The notes beneath the pieces are model-generated. The model did not search any database, was not told the DNA's origin, and saw only the letters and a program-made list of their open reading frames with translations. A DNA stretch of 34,338 nt, from the NCBI GenBank assembly GCA_964497615.1, contig CAZCEC010000068.1:1-34338 (forward strand), written 5' to 3'. This document shows, piece after piece, positions 1-7,863 of this stretch. The position numbers were made by a program, and so were the translations under genes. The DNA comes from CAZCEC01 sp964497615 (lineage in GTDB: Bacteria > Chloroflexota > Anaerolineae > Anaerolineales > UBA6663). The number at the start of each line of letters is the position of its first letter. Position 1 is the first letter of the stretch.

Positions 1-2
1 CC

Positions 3-17
3 CTCGACGACGACTAA
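3..17 (+). other. possible 3' end of an upstream reading frame
   Basis: One frame reads Leu-Asp-Asp-Asp and stops at TAA 15-17. This could be the tail of a gene lying outside the window, but four codons are far too few to show coding. It is listed only because nothing else explains the first 50 bases. Confidence 0.15.
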
Positions 18-51
18 GGCCGCCTCCCCTCATCCTCCCTGCCCCCTTGTG

Positions 52-74
52 GAGACGGGGCGGCGCCCCGTCTC
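52..74. repeat. GAGACGG palindrome, copy 1
   Basis: A perfect inverted repeat: GAGACGGGGC (52-61), loop GGC, GCCCCGTCTC (65-74). It has no T-tract, so it is not a classical terminator. The outer GAGACGG/CCGTCTC core recurs in the larger hairpin at 9015-9049, which suggests a dispersed palindromic element and not a gene-specific structure. Confidence 0.7.
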
Positions 75-163
75 GCATTGCCCCGCCATCCGAGTGGTAG
101 CCGCCTCCCGCCCCCCGTCCCTATCTGCGCCCACCCCCGCCACCCGCGCATGCTGCCTGCCAT

Positions 164-233
164 CGGTCGTCCGTCGTCCATCTTCCGTCTTCCGTCCTTC
201 GTCCTTCGTCGCCTCTTCATCCTTCATCCTTCT
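164..233 (+). repeat. heptanucleotide tandem array, copy 1
   Basis: Ten successive 7-nt units keep exact phase across 70 bases, with consensus near CCGTCNT (for example CCGTCGT, CCGTCTT). The + strand is almost purely pyrimidine plus G. The array fills the spacer before argS and shares the 15-mer CGGTCGTCCGTCGTC with the array at 21533-21644. It resembles in style the heptameric STRR repeats of cyanobacteria. No open frame across it looks like protein. Confidence 0.75.
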
Positions 234-234
234 G

Positions 235-243
235 TGCTATCAT
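235..243 (+). promoter_or_regulatory. candidate extended -10 promoter of argS
   Basis: TGC followed by TATCAT gives an extended -10 element (TGnTATnAT) directly after the heptamer array and 29 bp before the argS ATG. It predicts a leader of about 20 nt. No good -35 hexamer is visible, which is tolerable for extended -10 promoters. Confidence 0.4.
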
Positions 244-272
244 CCTCCCCACTACCCGGAGCCAACCACCCC

Positions 273-2093
273 ATGTTCGAGCGCGAATTAGCCGTCATCG
301 CCGGCGGCATCCAGCACGTCCTCGCCAGTCAGGGCATCCCTGATCTGGGCGAGATCAAGTGGCAGCCCATCCCCTTCGCGGGCGAGTGGGGACTGGGCAC
401 CAACATCTGCTTCCAGGCCGCCGCCGCCGAGGCCCGTACCGGCAAAAAGCTGGACGGCGGCGTGCCCGCCCGCGCCCAGGCCCTGGCCCAGCTCGTGGCC
501 GCCCAGGCGCCCCTGCCCCCCGGCTTCGCGCGCCTCGTCGCCGACAAGGCCTACGTCAACGCCTACTTCGACACCGCCCACTTCGCCGGGCGCGTGGTCG
601 AGGCCGCCATCACCCAAGGTGCAGACTTTGGCCGCGGCGCGCCTAAGACCGAGCGCGTCATGGTCGAGTACGCCCAACCCAACACCCATCACTCCTTCCA
701 CATCGGCCATGCCCGCAACGCCCTCCTGGGCGAGTCCCTGGCCCGCATCGCGCAGTTTGCCGGGTTCGACACCATCCGCGCCTCCTACCCCGGCGACATC
801 GGCCTGGGCGTCATCACCGTCATGTGGGCCTACCAGAAGTTCTACCAGGGCCAGGAACCGGCCGGCCTGCACGAGCGCGGCCAGTGGATGCTCAAGATTT
901 ACGCCGAGGCCACCGCCCTGCTGGACCCCCAGCCCGGCGAAACGCCCGAGCAGAAGGCCCAGCGCGAAGCCTACGACCTGGAGCGCCGCGAGATGTACCG
1001 CCGCTGGGACGCGGGCGACCCGCAGGTCTACGAGTTGTGGCGCGAGACCCGCGAGTGGAGCCTGGATGAGCTGCGCGACATCCTGGCCATGCTCGACATC
1101 CAGATTGACGTGTGGTTCTTCGAAAGCGAAGTGGACGAGCCTAGCAAGGCCATCGTCGAGGAGTTGATCGCGAAGGACATCGCCGAGGACCAGCGCCCCG
1201 CCGGCCCCGTCATCGTCAAGATTGACGAGAAGCTCGGCCTGACCAAGGACAAGTACCGCACCGCCGTCATCCTGCGCAGCGACGGCACCTCCCTCTATCT
1301 CACCAAGGACCTCGCCCTGGCCCGCGAGAAGTTCGAGCAATACCACGTGGACCGCTCGATCTACGTGGTGGACTTCCGCCAGAGCCTGCACTTCCAGCAG
1401 GCCTTCAAGATTCTGGAGCTATGGGGCTTCCCCCAGGCCGCCAAGTGCTATCACCTGTCCTATGGCTACGTCACCTTGCCGGAGGGTGCCATGTCATCCC
1501 GCCGCGGCACGGTGGTGCTCTTCAAGGACGTGGCCGACGAAGCCTACCGCCGCGTCCAGGCCGTCATCGCCGAGCGCAACCCCGACCTGGACGACGCCCA
1601 GCGCCACGCCGTCTCTACCCAGGTCGGGCTGGGCGCCATCACCTACGCCATGCTCGAAGTGGACACCATCCGCGACATCGTCTTTGACTGGGAGAGCGCC
1701 CTCAGCTTCGACGGCAAGTCCGCGCCCTACATCCAGAACGCCTACGTCCGCGCCAACAGCATCCTCAAAAAGGCCCAGGCCGCCGGCCTCGCGCCCGCGT
1801 CCGACGCCCCCTTCACTCACGCCCTGGAGCCTAGCGAAGTCGAGCTAATCGATCTCCTTTCCCGCTTCCCCGGCGTCGTCCAGCAGGCCGCGCAGGACTA
1901 TAAGCCCCTGCACGTCGCCAACTACGTCTACGATCTCGCCAAGACCTTCCACGGCTTCTATCACGCCGTGCCCGTGCTCCAGACCGAGGCCGCCGCCGCG
2001 CGCCAGGCCCGCCTGCGCCTCGTCGCCGCCGCCCGCCAGGCCCTGGCCAATGCCCTGCATCTGCTCGTCATCCAGGCCCCCGACGTGATGTGA
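273..2093 (+). CDS. argS: arginine--tRNA ligase
   Basis: Class I arginyl-tRNA synthetase, 606 aa, which charges tRNA-Arg with arginine using ATP in the cytoplasm. The class I HIGH signature is present in the context FHIGHARNALLGE. The KMSKS equivalent is AMSSRRGT, matching the MSSRKG form usual for ArgRS. The N-terminus (MFERELAVI) fits the tRNA-binding Add-1 domain, and the C-terminal third (SRFPGVVQQAAQDYKP, then VANYVYDLAKTFHGFY) is the anticodon-binding DALR domain. The frame is open back to 78, but codons 78-272 run through the heptamer array and give an implausible Ser/Pro/Arg peptide, so ATG 273 is chosen. No Shine-Dalgarno is obvious. It is followed by arginine/ornithine genes in the same orientation. 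Confidence 0.96.
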   Translation: MFERELAVIAGGIQHVLASQGIPDLGEIKWQPIPFAGEWGLGTNICFQAAAAEARTGKKLDGGVPARAQALAQLVAAQAPLPPGFARLVADKAYVNAYFDTAHFAGRVVEAAITQGADFGRGAPKTERVMVEYAQPNTHHSFHIGHARNALLGESLARIAQFAGFDTIRASYPGDIGLGVITVMWAYQKFYQGQEPAGLHERGQWMLKIYAEATALLDPQPGETPEQKAQREAYDLERREMYRRWDAGDPQVYELWRETREWSLDELRDILAMLDIQIDVWFFESEVDEPSKAIVEELIAKDIAEDQRPAGPVIVKIDEKLGLTKDKYRTAVILRSDGTSLYLTKDLALAREKFEQYHVDRSIYVVDFRQSLHFQQAFKILELWGFPQAAKCYHLSYGYVTLPEGAMSSRRGTVVLFKDVADEAYRRVQAVIAERNPDLDDAQRHAVSTQVGLGAITYAMLEVDTIRDIVFDWESALSFDGKSAPYIQNAYVRANSILKKAQAAGLAPASDAPFTHALEPSEVELIDLLSRFPGVVQQAAQDYKPLHVANYVYDLAKTFHGFYHAVPVLQTEAAAARQARLRLVAAARQALANALHLLVIQAPDVM

Positions 2094-2098
2094 CCCTG

Positions 2099-2107
2099 TG
2101 ATATAGT
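2099..2107 (+). promoter_or_regulatory. candidate extended -10 promoter for the COG2403-argF genes
   Basis: TGA-TATAGT lies just after the argS stop codon and forms an extended -10 element. It would start transcription about 75 nt before the ATG at 2190, with the REP-like repeat inside the leader. A -35 box is not recognisable. Confidence 0.35.
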
Positions 2108-2125
2108 AAGCGCATCCAGGCGTTA

Positions 2126-2157
2126 TCATTCCGAGGCGAACCGGGCCAAGGAATTCT
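2126..2157 (+). repeat. REP-like element GTCATTCCGAGGCG, copy A (degenerate)
   Basis: TCATTCCGAGGCG (2126-2138) is followed after a short insert by GGCCAAGGAATTCT (2144-2157). This is the same head and a recognisable tail (CCGAGGAATCT) as the copies at 4591 and 17707. Extragenic elements of the form TCATTCCGAG...CGAGGAATCT occur widely in bacterial genomes. Confidence 0.6.
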
Positions 2158-2189
2158 GTTCTGACGCCCAACCTGAGGAGTCACCTGCC

Positions 2190-3524
<1,335 letters not shown>

Positions 3525-3527
3525 CCT

Positions 3528-3576
3528 CACTTCTAACTTCTGACTTCTGACCTCCGACCTCTGACTTCTCATATCC
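3528..3576 (+). repeat. heptanucleotide tandem array, copy 2
   Basis: Seven 7-nt units in unbroken phase (consensus GACTTCT, ending in a diverged CATATCC) occupy 49 of the 53 bases between the COG2403 gene and argF, stopping one base before the argF ATG. The + strand is pyrimidine-rich, as in the other long arrays. The array leaves no room for a Shine-Dalgarno, so argF translation must be coupled or SD-independent. Confidence 0.85.
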
Positions 3577-3577
3577 C

Positions 3578-4585
3578 ATGCGCCACTTCCTCCACATCAC
3601 CGACTACACCGCCCAAGAACTGCAATACCTGCTCGACTTCGCCGTGCGCCTCAAGCGTGACTGGCGCCGCGGCGGCAACCGCCCCCTGCTCAAGGGCCGG
3701 GTGCTCGGCATGGTCTTCCAAAAGCCCTCCCTGCGCACCCGCGTCTCATTCGATATGGCCATGCGCCACCTGGGCGGCGACGCCCTCTACCTGTCGCCCA
3801 ACGAGATCGGCCTGGGCGGGCGCGAATCCGTCGCCGACGTGGCCCGCGTACTCTCTGGCTACGTCCAGGCCATCATGGCCCGCACCTTCAGCCACCAGCA
3901 CATCCTGGACCTGGCCCGCTACGCCTCGGTGCCGGTCATCAACGGCCTCTCAGATTACAACCACCCCTGTCAGGCGCTGGCCGATGCCCTCACCATCCAG
4001 GAGCACAAGGGCCCCCTCAAAGGCCTCAACATTACCTTTGTCGGCGATGGCAACAATGTGGCCGTCTCCTTATTACACCTCTGCGCCAAGCTGGGCGCCA
4101 ACTTCACCCTCGCCGCGCCCGAAGGCTACGATATGGACCCGCAGGCCGTGGACCTGGGCCGCCAGATCGCTGAGGATTCCGGCTCAGCCCTGCTCTTTGT
4201 GCGCGACCCGCACGAAGCCGTCACCGGCGCCGACGTCGTCTACACCGACACCTGGACCAGCATGGGCCAGGAAGCCGAGACCGAGAAACGCCGGCTCGTC
4301 TTCCCGCCCTACCAGGTTAACGAGCACCTCCTGTCCGAGGCCGCGCCCGGCGCCATCGTCATGCACTGCCTCCCCGCCCACCGCAACGAGGAGATCACCG
4401 ACGCGGTGATGGATGGGCCGCAGTCCGTCGTCTTCCCCCAGGCCGAGAACCGCTTGCACGCCCAAAAGGCCATCCTGGCCTTCGTCCTGGCCGAAAACGG
4501 CCAACTGCCGAAGCCCGCGCCCCGCCGCGCCAGCCGCAAAGTCGTGACGCGCGCGCGCAAGACCGGCGCCCGTCGCCGCGCATAG
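3578..4585 (+). CDS. argF: ornithine carbamoyltransferase
   Basis: 335 aa. Transfers carbamoyl phosphate to ornithine to give citrulline (arginine biosynthesis, or the reverse in catabolism). The carbamoyl-phosphate loop is FQKPSLRTRVSF (47-58; the usual form is FEKPSTRTRVSF). HPCQ (129-132), the ornithine-side D-x3-SMG (224-230) and catalytic HCLPAHR (263-269) are all intact. The family is usually about 305-315 aa; the excess is a basic tail from residue 313 dominated by Arg/Lys/Ala. ATG 3578 has no Shine-Dalgarno because the heptamer array abuts it. The ornithine aminotransferase that follows shares its substrate. Biosynthetic and catabolic roles cannot be separated from sequence alone. Confidence 0.95.
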   Translation: MRHFLHITDYTAQELQYLLDFAVRLKRDWRRGGNRPLLKGRVLGMVFQKPSLRTRVSFDMAMRHLGGDALYLSPNEIGLGGRESVADVARVLSGYVQAIMARTFSHQHILDLARYASVPVINGLSDYNHPCQALADALTIQEHKGPLKGLNITFVGDGNNVAVSLLHLCAKLGANFTLAAPEGYDMDPQAVDLGRQIAEDSGSALLFVRDPHEAVTGADVVYTDTWTSMGQEAETEKRRLVFPPYQVNEHLLSEAAPGAIVMHCLPAHRNEEITDAVMDGPQSVVFPQAENRLHAQKAILAFVLAENGQLPKPAPRRASRKVVTRARKTGARRRA

Positions 4586-4590
4586 GTACT

Positions 4591-4650
4591 GTCATTCCGA
4601 GGCGGTCGCCTGCCCCCGCCGCTATTTGGCGGGGGTTGCCGAGGCATCTT
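4591..4650 (+). repeat. REP-like element GTCATTCCGAGGCG, copy B
   Basis: Head GTCATTCCGAGGCG (4591-4604), tail GCCGAGGCATCTT (4638-4650), with an inserted perfect hairpin (4613-4635) between them. It is the best preserved of three copies in the window. It lies between argF and the aminotransferase gene. Confidence 0.7.
4613..4635 (+). terminator. GC hairpin after argF
   Basis: CCCCCGCC (4613-4620), a 7-nt AT-rich loop, GGCGGGGG (4628-4635): an 8-bp perfect stem. Only two T residues follow, so it is a weak intrinsic terminator at best; it may instead be the variable core of the REP-like element. Confidence 0.45.
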
Positions 4651-4685
4651 GGTGTGACTACGCTCTTGAAGTAGAGGTGTTTGAT

Positions 4686-5888
4686 ATGCTGGCTAAAGAC
4701 TACATCGCCCTCGAAGACGACTACGGCGCCCACAACTACCACCCCCTTGATGTCGTCATCGAACGCGCCGAAGGCGTGTGGGTCTGGGACGTGGACGGCC
4801 GCCGCTACCTCGACTGCCTCTCCGCCTACTCCGCCCTCAATCACGGTCACCGCCACCCCGCCGTCATCCAGGCCCTGGTGGACCAGGCCCAGAAAGTCAC
4901 GCTCACCTCGCGCGCCTTCCGCAACGATCAACTGCCGCTTTTCTATAAGGCCCTCAGCGATTTCAGCGGCTACGAGATGTCCCTGCCCATGAACACCGGC
5001 GCCGAGGCCGTCGAGACCGCCCTCAAGCTGGCGCGTAAGTGGGCCTATAGTGTCAAGGGTATCCCCCTCGGCCAGGCCGAGATCATCACCCTGCGCGGCA
5101 ACTTCCATGGCCGCACCATTAGCATCATCTCGTTTTCCACCGAACCCCTCTATCGCGACCCCTTTGGGCCGTTCACGCCCGGCTTCGTCACGGTGCCCTA
5201 CGGCGACCTCGCCGCCTTGGCGAGCGCCATCACGCCCAATACCGCCGCCGTCCTGCTGGAGCCTATCCAGGGCGAGGCCGGCGTCATCATGCCGCCGCCT
5301 GGCTACCTGCGCGCCGTGGCCGATCTGTGCCGCCAGCAAAACGTCCTGCTCATCGCCGACGAAATCCAGACCGGCCTGGGGCGCACCGGCCGGCGCTTCG
5401 CCTGCGACCACGAGGATGTGCGCCCCGACGCACTGATCCTCGGCAAAGCGCTGGGCGGCGGCGTCTACCCGGTCTCCGCCGTCGTGGCCGATCGCGCCCT
5501 GCTCGGCCTGTTCCAGCCGGGCGAGCATGGCTCCACCTTTGGCGGCAACCCGCTGGCCGCCGCCGCGGGCCGTGCCGCCCTGGAAGTGCTGGTCAACGAA
5601 GGGTTGATTGAGAACGCTGCCCGCGAGGGTGAGTATTTTCAGGAGCGCCTGGCCGAGATTCCTAGCCGCCACGTCAAAGAAGTGCGCGGCCGGGGCCTGC
5701 TCATTGGGGTGGAGCTAAAGCCCGAGGCCGGCGGCGCGCGCCGCTTCTGCGAGGCCCTGCAAGCCCGCGGCCTGCTGTGCAAGGAGACCCACCAGCACGT
5801 CATCCGCTTCGCCCCGCCCCTCATCATCGACCGCCCCGCCATTGACTGGGCTTTGGGGCCCATCACCGAGGCCCTCAACCTGCCGTAA
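4686..5888 (+). CDS. rocD: ornithine--oxo-acid aminotransferase
   Basis: 400 aa, class III PLP aminotransferase converting ornithine plus 2-oxoglutarate to glutamate semialdehyde plus glutamate. The start MLAKDYIALEDDYGAHNYHP with YHPLDVVIERAEG matches ornithine aminotransferases and not acetylornithine enzymes. Visible elements are the phosphate-binding MNTGAEAVE (102-110), GNFHGRT (138-144), DEIQTGLGRTG (225-235) and the PLP lysine K254 in ILGKALGGGVYP. The frame is open to 4626, but the upstream part overlaps the REP-like element; ATG 4686 has AGAGG eight bases before it. With argF it forms an ornithine branch point. It ends 8 bp before a bidirectional terminator. Confidence 0.93.
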   Translation: MLAKDYIALEDDYGAHNYHPLDVVIERAEGVWVWDVDGRRYLDCLSAYSALNHGHRHPAVIQALVDQAQKVTLTSRAFRNDQLPLFYKALSDFSGYEMSLPMNTGAEAVETALKLARKWAYSVKGIPLGQAEIITLRGNFHGRTISIISFSTEPLYRDPFGPFTPGFVTVPYGDLAALASAITPNTAAVLLEPIQGEAGVIMPPPGYLRAVADLCRQQNVLLIADEIQTGLGRTGRRFACDHEDVRPDALILGKALGGGVYPVSAVVADRALLGLFQPGEHGSTFGGNPLAAAAGRAALEVLVNEGLIENAAREGEYFQERLAEIPSRHVKEVRGRGLLIGVELKPEAGGARRFCEALQARGLLCKETHQHVIRFAPPLIIDRPAIDWALGPITEALNLP

Positions 5889-5895
5889 GCCCAAA

Positions 5896-5926
5896 AGAAA
5901 AAGGGCCATCGGCTGGCCCTTTTTCT
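5896..5926. terminator. bidirectional intrinsic terminator
   Basis: A 13-bp perfect stem: left arm 5896-5908 (ending GGGCCA), loop TCGGC, right arm 5914-5926 (starting TGGCCC). It carries A-tracts on the left and T-tracts on the right, so it has a U-tract on either strand. It lies between the convergent rocD and response-regulator genes and should stop both transcripts. Confidence 0.92.
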
Positions 5927-5941
5927 CTTTCTCTTTCTCTC

Positions 5942-6607
5942 TTAGCCTGGCACATCCAGCCGATACCCCTGCCCCCGCAGGGTCTTCAGGTAGCGCGGCT
6001 TGCGCGGGTTCGGCTCGATCACGCTGCGCAGCCAGCTCATGTGCACGTCCAGCGTGCGCGTGTCGCCGGTGTAGTCCGTGTCCCACACGTGCTTGATAAT
6101 GAACTTGCGCGACAGCAGTTGGCCGGGCGCGCGCAGAAACATCTCCAGCAGCCGCGCCTGTTTGGGCGTCACCCGTTCCTCGCGCCCCCCGACCGCAATG
6201 CGGCGCTGGGCCAAATTCAGCTTAATCGGACCCAATTGCAGGGTGGTGCTCTCGTCCCCCGGCAGCAGCCGCGCCACGCTGTTCAGCAGTTTGCGCGGCG
6301 TGAACGGCGCCACCAGCGTCGCCGACGCCCCGCAGTTGGAGTCGGGCACGTTCTTCTTGTCGGCGATGACCACAATGGGCCGCCCATTAGTGGCCGTCTT
6401 CAATTGTCGGCAGATCCGGGCGCCGCTCGTCTTCAGCGACGCGGCATTCAGCACCAGAATATCCGGGCCTAGCGATTGTGACCGCTTTAGGGCTGCCTTG
6501 GCTGTTCGTTCGACCGTCAGTGCGTAGCCGCGCTTTTCCAGTGCTGCCGCGAACGAGGGTGCATTGGCTCGTTCGCTTTCGAGTAAGAGGACTTTTGCTA
6601 TGGCCAT
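5942..6607 (-). CDS. OmpR-family regulator with a degenerate receiver domain
   Basis: 221 aa: an N-terminal receiver-like fold (1-115) and a C-terminal OmpR/PhoB winged helix (about 122-219, with TPKQARLLEMFLRAPGQLLS and the terminal LKTLRGQGYRL). The receiver has lost its chemistry. The phospho-acceptor Asp is Asn54 (PDILVLNAASL), the acidic pair is E10/S11, the switch Thr is Ala82 and the conserved Lys is Ala100 (APF in place of KPF). It is therefore likely a phosphorylation-independent DNA-binding regulator. No histidine kinase gene is adjacent. ATG 6607 is preceded by a purine-rich GGGGGAAGG. The gene is divergent from the PfkB operon, which it may control. Confidence 0.9.
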   Translation of the reverse strand: MAIAKVLLLESERANAPSFAAALEKRGYALTVERTAKAALKRSQSLGPDILVLNAASLKTSGARICRQLKTATNGRPIVVIADKKNVPDSNCGASATLVAPFTPRKLLNSVARLLPGDESTTLQLGPIKLNLAQRRIAVGGREERVTPKQARLLEMFLRAPGQLLSRKFIIKHVWDTDYTGDTRTLDVHMSWLRSVIEPNPRKPRYLKTLRGQGYRLDVPG

Positions 6608-6685
6608 GCCGCCTTCCCCCGAAAGATTTGGGCAGCCCGGTGGTCATCTTTCCCCAATACCAACCGACTGCCCAATATGGTTTCG

Positions 6686-6714
6686 ATTATAGCGAGACTC
6701 TTAAGATTCCGCAA
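6686..6714 (-). promoter_or_regulatory. candidate promoter of the regulator gene
   Basis: Read on the minus strand: TTGCGG (6714-6709), 17-bp spacer, perfect TATAAT (6691-6686). The start point would be near 6678, about 70 nt before the ATG. The DNA here is much AT-richer than the genes around it. Confidence 0.6.
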
Positions 6715-6733
6715 GAGAATACGGTACTGGTTT

Positions 6734-6778
6734 TTAACATTCGCGCCAACATTAATGTTGAAGGCCATTAACATTCGC
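6734..6778. promoter_or_regulatory. candidate operator: direct repeats around a palindrome
   Basis: TTAACATTCGC occurs twice (6734-6744 and 6768-6778), flanking the perfect 12-bp palindrome AACATTAATGTT (6748-6759). AACATT words thus start at 6736, 6748 and 6770, spacings of 12 and 22 bp, which places them on one face of the helix. OmpR-family proteins typically bind direct repeats spaced by about one helical turn, and such a gene is adjacent. That the adjacent protein binds here is an inference. Confidence 0.55.
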
Positions 6779-6808
6779 CGTGCTCACACCGATTTCATAC
6801 CCAGCCCG

Positions 6809-6836
6809 TTGACATCCCGTTTGACTTGGTTACAAT
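6809..6836 (+). promoter_or_regulatory. sigma-70-type promoter of the PfkB operon
   Basis: A perfect -35 TTGACA (6809-6814), 16-bp spacer and -10 TACAAT (6831-6836). The start codon at 6846 begins ten bases after the -10, so transcription should begin at or within a few bases of the ATG and give a leaderless or nearly leaderless mRNA. No ribosome-binding site is present, consistent with that. Confidence 0.8.
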
Positions 6837-6845
6837 CCGCCCGCG

Positions 6846-7859
6846 ATGTTCCCCTCGCCGGTCATCTTTGCCGTAGTTGGCGGCCTGCGTGAAGACTACT
6901 TCATCACGCCCGCCGGCATTGCCCATCTGCGCCAGATCGGCGGCAACGCCGTCTACGCCGCCGTCGGCGCGCGCCTGTGGACAGACTCGGTTGGCCTCGT
7001 GGCCCGCGTCGGCAGCAATTACCCGCCGGCCTGGTTGGAACAGTTGGCCGGGCGCGGCCTCGATACCCAGGGTGTCATCCGCCGCCCCGAACCGCTGGAT
7101 ACGCGCACCTTCTATGCCTACACCTCGCTCGAAGAACGCGATGACACCAACCCGGCCGGTCACTTCGCCCGCCTCGGCCTGCCCCTGCCGCCCGACCTTG
7201 CTGGCTACACGAACTCCACCACCGGCCAGGAAGACCGCGACCACATCAGTCCATTGGGCCTGCGCCCAGAGGAAGTAACCCCTGCCTACCTGCCGGCCCA
7301 CGCCTTCCACCTCGCGCCCTTCGATTTCAGCGTCCACTATCACTTTCCCGCCTGGCTGCGTGCCCACGGGGTCCCGCTCATCACCCTCGACCCATCCGTC
7401 CGCTACATGCAGCCTGAAAACGCCGCCGATGTCGGCCGCCTGCTCCAGCACGTGGATGCTTTCCTGCCATCGCAAATGGAAACCCGCGGCTTCTTTCCGG
7501 CCCCCTTGCCCGACTTGTGGCAGGCCGCCGAAGCCTTCGCCGCCCTGGGGCCGCGCTGCGTCGTCCTCAAGCTCGGCGCGCAGGGCCAGTGGGTCTACGA
7601 CGCCCAGACCCGCCGCCGCTGGCATGTGCCCGCCTACCCCGCCGCCGTCACCGACGTGACCGGCGCGGGCGACGCCTACTGCGGCGGCTTCATGGTCGGC
7701 CTGGCCGAGACCGGCGACCCCCTGGAGGCGGCCGTGCGCGGCTGCGTCAGCGCCTCCCTCGTCGTCGAGGGGCTGGGCGCGCTCTTCGCCCTGGACCATG
7801 CCGCTGGCCAGTTGCAGCGCCGCGCGGCGCAGGTCCGTGCCGCCGTCCGCCAAATGTGA
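6846..7859 (+). CDS. PfkB-family carbohydrate/nucleoside kinase
   Basis: 337 aa ribokinase-like kinase; phosphorylates a sugar, nucleoside or related hydroxyl with ATP. The first PfkB signature is seen as IGGNAVYAAVGARLW (31-45). The second is DVTGAGDAYCGGFMVGL (270-286), with the anion-hole GAGD and catalytic Asp276. The N-terminal VVGGLREDYFITP is an atypical form of the usual GEhhhD opening, and the middle (about 85-160) is longer and unlike ribokinase, so the substrate cannot be named. The start is fixed by the promoter ten bases upstream. It is the first gene of an operon: the M20 peptidase starts 4 bp after its stop. Confidence 0.88.
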   Translation: MFPSPVIFAVVGGLREDYFITPAGIAHLRQIGGNAVYAAVGARLWTDSVGLVARVGSNYPPAWLEQLAGRGLDTQGVIRRPEPLDTRTFYAYTSLEERDDTNPAGHFARLGLPLPPDLAGYTNSTTGQEDRDHISPLGLRPEEVTPAYLPAHAFHLAPFDFSVHYHFPAWLRAHGVPLITLDPSVRYMQPENAADVGRLLQHVDAFLPSQMETRGFFPAPLPDLWQAAEAFAALGPRCVVLKLGAQGQWVYDAQTRRRWHVPAYPAAVTDVTGAGDAYCGGFMVGLAETGDPLEAAVRGCVSASLVVEGLGALFALDHAAGQLQRRAAQVRAAVRQM

Positions 7860-7863
7860 CCCC

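Noticed and set aside
164..233. CRISPR-like array in heptamer regions
   Set aside because: Units are 7 nt with no unique spacers and no cas genes nearby.
288..1391. Long minus-strand open frame opposite argS
   Set aside because: Its protein is a Gly/Leu/Val/Asp-rich complement of argS codons with no motif; such shadows are common at this GC content.
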